Positions 57,035 through 64,000 of a DNA stretch of 64,000 bases are shown in pieces. Source of the DNA: CAVPMW01 sp963706515 (lineage in GTDB: Bacteria > Chloroflexota > Anaerolineae > Anaerolineales > UBA4823); the NCBI GenBank assembly GCA_963706515.1, contig CAVPMW010000007.1, forward strand, positions 62,001-126,000, given 5' to 3'. The stretch's first letter is position 1. Each line of letters starts with the position of its first letter. Under the pieces are notes generated by a model. It made no database searches. It was given only the letters and a program-made list of their open reading frames with translations, and was not told where the DNA came from. The position numbers and the translations under genes were made by a program.

Positions 57035-59742
57035 ATGATCAACGAACGTCCCGACCCCGACAAGCTGCTAGCCCAGATTCAAAAGGAAGAAGAGCAATTA
57101 ACTCGTGGTCACTTCAAAATATTCCTGGGTTATGCAGCTGGCGTAGGTAAAACCTTTGCCATGCTCGAAGCTGCCCACCAGCGCCAGGCTGAGGGGGTTG
57201 ACGTCGTTGTGGGCATCGTCGAAACCCACGGGCGCGTGGAAACCGAAGCATTGCTCGCCGGTCTCGAAGTCGTCCCGCGCAAGTCGCTCGAATATCGCTT
57301 CATCCAGCTTACCGAGCTGGATGTGGACGCGGTGCTGGCGCGGCGCCCACAATTGGTGTTGATCGATGAGCTGGCCCATTCCAATGCCCCCGGATCGCGC
57401 CACCCGAAGCGCTATCTGGATGTAGCAGAATTACTGAGTGCCGGCATCGATGTCTACACCACCCTGAACATCCAGCACCTGGAGAGCCTGAATGATGTCG
57501 TTTCGCAAATTACCGGTGTGCTGATCCACGAAACGGTTCCCGACCGGGTCATTGACGAAGCGACCGAGATCGAGCTGGTCGATCTACCGCCGGACGAGCT
57601 GCTCAATCGCCTGGAGGATGGCAAGGTATATATTCCTGAGCAGGCTGCGCGCGCCATCCAGAAATTCTTCAGAAAAGGTAACCTGACTGCCCTGCGCGAG
57701 CTGAGCTTGCGCCGCGCTGCAGAGCGCGTGGATGACCAGATGACCGCCTACATGGAGACGCGTGCCATCCCCGGTCCGTGGCCCGCTGCAGAACACTTAT
57801 TAGTTTGCATCAGCCCCAGCTCCCTGGGTGAGCGCCTGGTGCGTTCAACGCGGCGCCTGGCGGATGAGCTTAAAGCCGAATGGCTGGCAGTGTATGTCGA
57901 AACACCGGACCATATGCGGCTGCCTCAAGAAAAGCGCGAGCAGGTCTCACGCACGCTTCGCCTGGCAGAAGAATTAGGAGCGCGATCGATCATCCTGCCA
58001 CTCAGCAGCAGCAGCCCGATCTGTCGCAGGAACTATCCTGGAATATGCCAGGCAGCACAACATCACCAAGGTGATTGCAGGGAAGCCTCTCCAGCCCTTG
58101 TGGAAAGACCTGCTGCGCGGCTCGATCGTCGATCAGCTCATCCGTAAAAGCGGAAAAATCGATGTTTATGTGATCTCGAGCGCCCCGCCGGAGGAGAAGT
58201 TAACTCCGGAAGAGATCGCCTGGCGGCCTCACCGTCCTTTGATCCGCTACCTGTATAGCTTGTTATTGGTGTTAGCGGCGACCGGCATAGGGGCATTGGT
58301 TGGCTCAGGAATTTCACCGGTCAACCTGGTGATGGTTTACTTGCTGGCAGTGGTAATTGCTGCATTATATCTGGGCCGCGGGCCAGCTATCCTCGCTTCA
58401 ATCGCCAGCGTATTGGCTTTCGATTTCTTCTTTATCCCGCCTCAGCTTACTTTTTCGGTACGGGATACCGAATATGTGCTCACCTTCGCTGCATTCATGC
58501 TCGTGGGTCTGGTAATCAGTTATCTGGCGGTGCAGGCACGCGAGCAGGCCGAGTCTGCCCAGAAAAGGGCAGAGGATACTACAGCTCTATATGCATTGAC
58601 CCGCGACTGGCTTCAGCGAACACCCTGGATGAAGTCCTTAAGGCGTTGATCATCAATCTTGAGGAGGCATTTGGACGAGATGCTCTCATCTACCTTCCCG
58701 AGGCGGATGACAGCCTGCACCCCTATAGTCGCGGTCCGGTTGTTCCTATGGATGAATCGGAGGTGGCAGTGGCTACCTGGGCTTACCAGCACGGTGAGCC
58801 GGCAGGCCGCGGCACCGATACGCTCCCAGCCGCGCACAGTTCGTTATATCCCTTTGAAGACTGCGGAGCATACGCTTGGCGTCCTGGGAGTGAAACCGAA
58901 GGACGAGATTACCCACCTGACCCCGGACCAGCGCCGGCTGCTGGAGGCATTCGCCAGCCAGGCGGCACTCGCGATCGAGCACGTCCAGCTAGCCGAACAG
59001 GCGCAAAATGCTGAGCTGCTGCAAGCCACGGAGAAACTGCAGACTGCCTTGTTGAACTCTATCTCGCACGATTTGCGCACCCCGCTGGTATCGATTACCG
59101 GTGCATTGACCAGCCTGCAGGATAGTAATGTTGTACTGCAGGATGATATCGTTATCAGCCTGATCGAAACCGCCCGTGAAGAGGCTGACCGGCTGAACCG
59201 CCTGGTCGGCAACCTGCTCTCGATGACCCGTTTGGAGGGCGGGGCGATGAATGTCGTCTTCTCGCCCGGCGACGTCCAGGATGCGATTGGTGCAGCCCTG
59301 GAGCAGCTCAAAGATCGCCTCAGCAACAGCCCAGGGAACCGCCAGGTAAAGATCACGGTTCCGGAGGATTTTCCGCTGGTGCCGATGGATTTTGCTCTGA
59401 TCGTGCAGGTATTGGTTAACGTCATCGACAACGCGATTAAATACTCTCCGGCTGGCTCAACGATCGAAATTGGCGCCCAGGTCTCGGGCAGCTGGGCAAA
59501 CATAACCGTCGCCGACCAGGGGATCGGTATCCCCGCTGACGACCTGACCCGGATATTTGATAAGTTCTATCGCGTCCAGCGCCCCGAAAGCGTGACCGGG
59601 ACTGGTCTGGGTCTGGCAATCTGTAAGGGGATTGTGGATGCGCATCACGGACGGATCGCAGCCAGTAATCGCCGCTGCCGGTGGAGCGCTCATCACCATC
59701 TCTCTCCCCCTGGAAAGTCCCTCGTATCAGGTGACCAAATGA
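57035..59742 (+). CDS. kdpD: Osmosensitive K+ channel histidine kinase KdpD, four frameshifts
   Basis: Sensor kinase controlling kdp, 901 aa after correction. N-terminal KdpD domain with GYAAGVGKTFAML and DELAHSNAPGSRH; USP domain; four-helix DUF4118 segment (FDFFFIPPQLTF); GAF region; HisKA SISHDLRTPLVSITG; HATPase with NVIDNAIKYSPAG, and in the last frame GGALITISLPLES. Frame changes lie near 58005 (extra base), 58600 (missing base), 58840 (extra) and 59670 (extra); the corrected length is a whole number of codons, which supports the assignment. Its TGA overlaps the kdpE ATG. Confidence 0.88.
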
Positions 59743-60431
59743 GTGGAACCGGTCAGCACGTGCTGGTTGTAGATGATGAATTTGCGATTCGCCGTTTCTT
59801 GCGCGTTGCATTGAACGCGCAGGGCTACGTGGTCGCTGAAGCGGGAAATGGCTGGGAGGCTTTGAATGCCGTTGTCGCGCAGCGTCCAGACATCATCATC
59901 CTGGACCTGGGTCTGCCGGATATGGATGGCGTTGAAGTCACTCGCCGCCTGCGCGAGTGGACGCAAGTCCCGGTAATTATCCTGTCTGTGCGTGAGCAGG
60001 AGAATGACAAGATTTCCGCCCTGGATGCCGGCGCGGATGACTACCTGACCAAGCCCTTCAGCAGCGGGGAATTAATGGCGCGCCTGCGCGTCGCCTTGCG
60101 CCGCTCTGCTATGCCGAGCGAAGAGCCAATTTTGCAGCTGGATGGTTTGCTTGTCGATTTTTCCCGGCGGATCGTGACGATCGACGGGCAGGAGGTGTCG
60201 CTCACTCCCACTGAATATGAGCTGCTGCGCCTGCTCGTGCAGAATGCAGGCAAGGTGCTTACCCACCGCCAGTTATTGCGGCAAGTTTGGGGGCCTGGCT
60301 ACGAGCCCGACCAGCACCTTTTGCGAGTAAATATCAGCAACCTGCGCAGAAAGATAGAACCCGACCCGGCCCGTCCCCGCTATATAATCACTGAGCCCGG
60401 AGTCGGCTATCGTTTGCGCGTCTCGGTTTGA
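59739..60431 (+). CDS. kdpE: KdpE response regulator
   Basis: 230-aa OmpR-family regulator. Receiver with VVDDEFAIRRFL, phospho-acceptor Asp in IIILDLGLPDMDG, and TKPFSSGELMARL; winged-helix DNA-binding domain with EYELLRLLVQNAGKVLTHRQLL and VNISNLRRKIEPD. The ATGA overlap with kdpD places its start at 59739. The raw frame runs on from kdpD because of a frameshift, which falsely fuses the two. Confidence 0.94.
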   Translation: MSGTGQHVLVVDDEFAIRRFLRVALNAQGYVVAEAGNGWEALNAVVAQRPDIIILDLGLPDMDGVEVTRRLREWTQVPVIILSVREQENDKISALDAGADDYLTKPFSSGELMARLRVALRRSAMPSEEPILQLDGLLVDFSRRIVTIDGQEVSLTPTEYELLRLLVQNAGKVLTHRQLLRQVWGPGYEPDQHLLRVNISNLRRKIEPDPARPRYIITEPGVGYRLRVSV

Positions 60432-60475
60432 GGGGATACCGCGATTTTATTAGTTCCAAGATGCGAGGAAGCCCC

Positions 60476-61257
60476 ATGACCTCTAAGACAATCGTCCTTA
60501 TCCATGGAATGTATATGACCCCCTCCTGCTGGGAGGATTGGGTCGGGTACTTTCAAGAACATAGGTTATGCCTGCCTGGCGCCCGCCTGGCCCGGCAGAG
60601 ACAGACCCGTCGAGGCGCTGCGCAAGGCGCACCCGGACCCACAGTTAGCCAGCCTCAACCTGACTGCCATCATCGAGGCGATGGCTGCCTTCTGTAAAAG
60701 CCTGGATGAAAAGCCAATCCTCATCGGGCACTCCATGGGCGGTCTGGTTGTGCAGCTCTTACTGCAGCGAGACGTCGCCCTCGCGGGCGTCGCCATCGAC
60801 TCCGCTCCCCCATTGGGCGTGTTCACCGCCAGCTTGCCCTTCATCAAATCCAATTGGCCGCACATCAACCCGCTCGTCTCTAAAAGCCAGCCTATCGGGA
60901 TGACCTTCGAGCGCTTTCAATATACGTTCGTGAACTCGCTGCCATTGGAGGTACAACGGGCTGCTTACGATCGCTACGTTGTCCCCGAATCGTCGGAGAG
61001 TGCCCGCAGAGTCGCTTACCTCCACCGCCCGGATTGATTTCAAGCGGGCGCACCCACCGCTGCTCTTGATCGCCGGGTCGAACGATCATCTCATCCCAGC
61101 TTCGCTCAACCGGAGCAATTTCAACAAATATAAGCAGTCCTCTTCCACAGTAGCCCTGAAGGAGTTCGCCGGTCGGACCCACTTTATTATCGGGCAAGAG
61201 AACTGGGAAGAAGTCGCCGGTTATATTTTGGATTGGTTGAATGTAAGTGTGGGTTGA
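60476..61257 (+). CDS. Alpha/beta hydrolase, two frameshifts
   Basis: 259 aa after correction. Begins MTSKTIVLIHGMYMTPSCW (oxyanion-hole HG), nucleophile elbow GHSMGG, Asp candidate in LLLIAGSNDHLIP, and His in GRTHFIIG. Extra bases near 60563 and 60995 split it; the joined sequence reads QEH-GYACLAPAWPGRD and VVPE-RRVPAESL. It resembles small unspecific esterases/hydrolases; the substrate is unknown. It follows kdpE after 44 nt. Confidence 0.78.
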
Positions 61258-61279
61258 ATTTACTCCCGTTAAGTGACAA

Positions 61280-62196
61280 GTGCCCAAGCTTGCAGTAATC
61301 GGCGTCCCCTCGAGTGCTGGCGCACGCCAGCCGGGACAGGAACGAGCCCCCGCAGCGTTCCGCCGGGCGGGTCTTATCGAGCGGTTGAGTACCCCGGATT
61401 TGCATGTGCTCGATTTTGGCGACCTGCCGCTGGTATCCTTTCGTCCCGATTTAGCGCACCCGCACCAGCAAAATCTTCCTTTAGTGATCGAGGTAAGCAG
61501 GCGAGTGGCGGATGAGGTTGCCAGAGCTGTGCAGACTGGGGCGAAACCGGTTGTCCTGGGCGGCGACTGTACGATCACCCTCGGCGTGCTTTCCGGTCTG
61601 GTGCGCAGCTTCCCCGACCTGGGCATGGTTTACTTCGATGGCGACGTGGATTTGAACACCCCGGCTGAGACGAGCTCCGGGATATTCGACGGCATGGGCA
61701 TGGCTCACATCATCGGCGAGGGCGTGGACGAGTTAACCCACTTGGGACCGCGTTATCCGCTCATGCCTCAATCCAATATCGTCTTATTCGGGTACAACCC
61801 GCAGGCGGGCTGGATCGACGAAGCTGAGGTAGGACGCCTGGAAAGCTGCTCGATGGCGCGCTACCCATGCTGAACAAATCCGGGGTAAAGCTATAGAGGC
61901 AGCTCGGGAGGCGCTTGAAACGACTTGGAGAGCAGGCAGAGCCAATCCTGGTTCATTTCGATGTCGATGTGATCGACTCCGCTGAATTCCCCGCGGCAGA
62001 TGTCCTGCACGAGCACGGGCTCGCTTACCGCGATGCGTTCGACGCGCTGAGCGTATTTGTCTCCACTCCCAGCTTTGCCGGGCTGGTAGTCACGGAATTC
62101 AACCCCAATCGAGACCCGGATGGAGCGCTCGCCCGGCGGCTGGTGGATTCGATAGCGCAAGCCATACAGCCTGCATCCCAGCATTGGTTAGTGTGA
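61280..62196 (+). CDS. Ureohydrolase (arginase/agmatinase superfamily) with altered metal site, two frameshifts
   Basis: 304 aa after correction, GTG start. Metal-site motifs: GGDCTITLG (GGDHS region, His replaced by Cys), YFDGDVDLN (DAHxD region, His replaced by Asp) and VHFDVDVIDSAEFP (DxDxxD). Extra bases near 61870 and 61912 break the frame; joined, it reads RYPAEQIRGKAIEAAREA-LKRLGEQAEP. Loss of both histidines would change the binuclear Mn site, so a substrate or metal other than that of arginase is likely, or the enzyme is inactive. It follows the hydrolase after 22 nt. Confidence 0.72.
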
Positions 62197-62213
62197 CTTT
62201 TGCCTGACAGGTA

Positions 62214-62338
62214 AAATTCGAAAAAATGGATGGATTGCGGGCGGATGCCCGCAATCCATCCATTTTTTCGATAAAAAACCCTCCCCCGATTTTTGGGGGA
62301 GGGGGAAGTTGCCTCCGGCAACTTCGGTGGGGGGCGAT
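62214..62338. repeat. Composite fold-back element after the ureohydrolase gene
   Basis: A perfect 25-bp hairpin (62218-62242 with 62247-62271) with A6 and T6 near its base can act as a terminator. It is followed by CCCTCCCCC...GGGGGAGGGGG and AAGTTGCC-TCC-GGCAACTT, the same modules as at 56821 and, in degraded form, 18975. Confidence 0.7.
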
Positions 62339-62402
62339 TTCCACAAGTTATCAAAAGGAATTCAGGGTGGGGGGCGATTTCCACAAGTTATCAAAAGGAA
62401 TT
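62326..62402. repeat. Tandem 37-bp direct repeat
   Basis: A 37-bp sequence starting GGTGGGGGGCGATTTCCACA occurs twice without change (62326-62362 and 62366-62402, period 40). It overlaps the right end of the composite element, so the element's outer part is duplicated. Confidence 0.75.
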
Positions 62403-62443
62403 AATGCAAAAGCAGATTGATGTTCAAAAATTATCTCTATCCC

Positions 62444-62473
62444 TTTACATAATTAGAATATTTGTGCTATAAT
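62444..62473 (+). promoter_or_regulatory. Strong sigma-70-type promoter
   Basis: TTTACA (62444-62449) and TATAAT (62468-62473), 18 nt apart, in AT-rich sequence. It is followed by an inverted repeat and a nearly 400-nt leader before the 49-aa gene. Confidence 0.55.
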
Positions 62474-62474
62474 T

Positions 62475-62531
62475 GAGCAATCCGCCAAAAGAAATTCTAT
62501 GATCCTCTAGAAAGATTACGGCGAATTGCTC
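62475..62531. repeat. 57-bp inverted repeat just after a promoter
   Basis: GAGCAATCCGCC and GGCGAATTGCTC (one mismatch) enclose 33 nt. The ends are like those at 50916. It would form at the very 5' end of the transcript from the promoter at 62444. Confidence 0.55.
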
Positions 62532-62568
62532 AGGTGAGTGTTGTGTTGAAATATTTGTTTGTCATTAG

Positions 62569-62811
62569 CTCACAATCCCGAACCGGATATTCCCCCATTC
62601 GTTCCTCTTCGTTTTTTCGCGGAACCAATACCCCAGGGATTGGAATACAGGTTGGGCATTTGCACCGCTTGACTGGGCAAATTTCCAATCGATTCTCTCG
62701 CCCTTCTTCACTCCTGCGCTTGTCCAGGTTCTGGTCTTAAACACGGCACGAAAATTGCATCCTCGCCTTCAGGAACATCTCGTGCGACGTGTCCCAGAAT
62801 TGGGACTGTAG
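62569..62811 (+). other. 80-codon open frame without start, possible gene remnant
   Basis: Between the promoter at 62444 and the 49-aa gene, one frame is open for 80 codons and reads with protein-like composition (NTGWAFAPLDWANFQSILS, PALVQVLVLNTARKLHPRL), but has no ATG or ribosome site. With an upstream frame (from the GTG at 62534) it could be a frameshifted gene or remnant. I see no homology I can name; the rest of 62404-62867 holds nothing else clear. Confidence 0.25.
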
Positions 62812-62867
62812 AGTCAAGCAACCTGCAGAAAAGTCATGGGTGAAACCCGCAATGGGAGGAGGCAAGC

Positions 62868-63017
62868 ATGATCATCGCTCTCCTGGGAATAGTACTGCTG
62901 GTAATCCTGTTGCTGCCCCTTTACCGGGGGAGTAAGTTTAAAGAGATCGAGCGTTTGCAGACGATGCGGCGGGCAATGATGGTCCTGCAGGAGAAATACC
63001 GCCGCTATAACCCTTAA
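62868..63017 (+). CDS. 49-aa membrane-anchored basic peptide
   Basis: N-terminal helix IIALLGIVLLVILLLPLY, then a basic amphipathic tail (KFKEIERLQTMRRAMMVLQE) that could form a short coiled coil. GGGAGGAGG lies 6 nt before the ATG, a very strong site, which supports expression. The stop overlaps the opposite-strand gene by 4 nt. Family not recognised. Confidence 0.65.
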   Translation: MIIALLGIVLLVILLLPLYRGSKFKEIERLQTMRRAMMVLQEKYRRYNP

Positions 63018-64000
63018 CCCCTGACAGTGCGCAGCAGGGCTTCCCCGAACCTCTCGATCTCCTCTACAGTATTGTAGTGCGCCGGTCCTACGCGCACCAT
63101 TCCGCCGCTCTCTTCCACCCCCAGCCTCTCGGTGACGGCTAAGGCGTAATAATTCCCATCCCAGACGTAAATATTGGCTTCGTCCAGCGCCTCGGCGATC
63201 CGTCGCGGGGACCAGCTTTTGTGGGTAAAGCTCACCGTAGGGGCGCGCTCTTCCAGCCGCCGGCGGTCAGTCAGACCGTAAACCGTCACGCCGGGGGTCT
63301 CCTCCAGCACGTCAAGCAGAGCACGAGACAGCTCGTACTCGTACGCACGGATCGCGCTCATCGCCTGCTTCAGGTGTAAACGCCGTCCGCCGAATCCCTC
63401 GCCGTAGCTCTCAGCATAGCTCTCGGCGTATTCCCCACCGAAGGTCTCCCCAAGCCAGTCTAAGTACTCGATCGCCCCAAGCACTCCGGCGATGCCTTCG
63501 TGGTTTTGGGTGCCTGTCTCGAACTTTCCCGGCGGGTCTCCCGGGGCAGGGCGTACTTTGTATGCGCTCAGCTCGTCCAACAGCGCGTACTTACCGTAGA
63601 GCACGCCGACGTGCGGTCCGAAAAACTTATACGCCGAGCAGACCAGGAAATCGCATCCCAATCCTTGCACATCGATCGGTCCATGAGGGGCGTAATGCAC
63701 TGAATCGACATACACCAGCGCCCCTGCCTCGTGCGCCATGCGGGTTAATTGGCCTGCCGGGTTGATGGTCCCCAGTGCATTCGAGGCGTAACCAAACGCC
63801 ACCAGGCGCGGCCGGCCTTCCAGGGCTTTCGGAAGCTCTCCAGGTCTAAGGTGCCATTTTCGGGATGAAAGTCCACCCAACGGACCGTACAGCCGCGGTC
63901 TTGCGCCGCCAGGACCCAGGGTGTGATGTTGGCGTCGTGGTCCAGCCGGGTGACGACGATCTCGTCGCCGGGCTTCCAGGTGCGGGCAATGGCGCGGCTG
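63014..64000 (-). CDS. Cysteine-desulfurase-like aminotransferase class V protein (5' end outside window), one frameshift
   Basis: PLP-dependent enzyme of the cysteine-desulfurase-like group. PLP lysine in CDFLVCSAYKFFGPHVG, Asp/His pocket in ALVYVDSVHYAPHG, with FETGTQNHEGIAGVLGAIEYL and the C-terminal VRVGPAHYNTVEEIE. A missing base near 63830 separates this from an upstream part reading TRLDHDANITPWV and RWVDFHPENGTLDLE, which runs to the window edge. An in-frame degenerate repeat (YAESYAESYGEGF) enlarges one loop. No Suf/Isc genes are nearby, and the desulfurase-specific cysteine is not evident. Confidence 0.8.
   Translation of the reverse strand, partial: QPRHCPHLEARRRDRRHPAGPRRQHHTLGPGGARPRLYGPLGGLSSRKWHLRPGELPKALEGRPRLVAFGYASNALGTINPAGQLTRMAHEAGALVYVDSVHYAPHGPIDVQGLGCDFLVCSAYKFFGPHVGVLYGKYALLDELSAYKVRPAPGDPPGKFETGTQNHEGIAGVLGAIEYLDWLGETFGGEYAESYAESYGEGFGGRRLHLKQAMSAIRAYEYELSRALLDVLEETPGVTVYGLTDRRRLEERAPTVSFTHKSWSPRRIAEALDEANIYVWDGNYYALAVTERLGVEESGGMVRVGPAHYNTVEEIERFGEALLRTVRG

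Noticed and set aside
58659..60431. A natural kinase-response regulator fusion protein
   Set aside because: The raw 590-codon frame joins the kinase end to KdpE only because of an extra base near 59670; the next frame gives a normal KdpD C-terminus with a TGA overlapping the KdpE ATG.

Overview
The window looks like a chromosomal segment of a Chloroflexota bacterium, most likely Anaerolineae. This rests on style rather than a marker gene: Thr/Pro/Ser-rich linkers in secreted proteins, lipoproteins beginning with long TP-rich stretches, a secreted subtilase ending in a YLPFI-type tail, BMP-type nucleoside uptake, and a Kdp system with a separate DUF4118 protein. There is no rRNA, phage, transposase gene or CRISPR array. 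Three tRNAs are present (Ser-GCU, Ser-UGA, Gln-UUG).

Layout. 0-5 kb: a membrane NapH/NapG-like ferredoxin protein, an unknown 494-aa protein, two tRNA-Ser genes and murJ. 5-10 kb: a secreted subtilase, then a metal P-type ATPase with its ArsR/CmtR-like repressor and an operator over the -10 box. 10-17 kb: a BMP-type nucleoside ABC transporter (lipoprotein, ATPase, two permeases) and a second BMP-like lipoprotein. 17-22 kb: a HAD protein, a DUF389-SH3 protein, then glmU, a CNNM/CorC protein and cdd as an overlapping operon, and tRNA-Gln. 22-26.5 kb: ECF sigma factor, a small unknown protein, a peptide-binding lipoprotein and a REC-roadblock regulator. 26.5-34 kb: c-type cytochrome plus a complete Opp/Dpp peptide transporter. 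34-41 kb: rsgA, a class B PBP, maf, xpt, guaA. 41-48 kb: a phospho-signalling-like cluster (membrane protein, VWA-like/FHA protein, PP2C phosphatase, and on the other strand a PP2C-like domain joined to a beta-propeller). 48-51 kb: FemAB/CelD-type acyltransferase, AmmeMemoRadiSam-type radical SAM enzyme, mobA. 51-60.4 kb: kdp locus (small membrane peptide, kdpF, A, B, C, DUF4118 protein, kdpD, kdpE). 60.4-64 kb: alpha/beta hydrolase, ureohydrolase, a 49-aa membrane peptide, and a cysteine-desulfurase-like enzyme running off the window.

Two features stand out. First, the intergenic DNA is full of short non-coding fold-back elements of several kinds. One of them sits between 6-bp direct repeats inside a cytochrome c gene, and removing it on paper restores a signal peptide in perfect frame. 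Others form a near-perfect 110-bp palindrome, supply stop codons to genes, or lie between kdpA and kdpB. Second, about 16 genes carry single-base frameshifts, mostly extra bases, with protein homology continuing directly in the next frame. I merged these pieces into whole genes. Sequencing or assembly indels are the likeliest cause, most severely in the peptide-binding gene at 29.8-31.9 kb.
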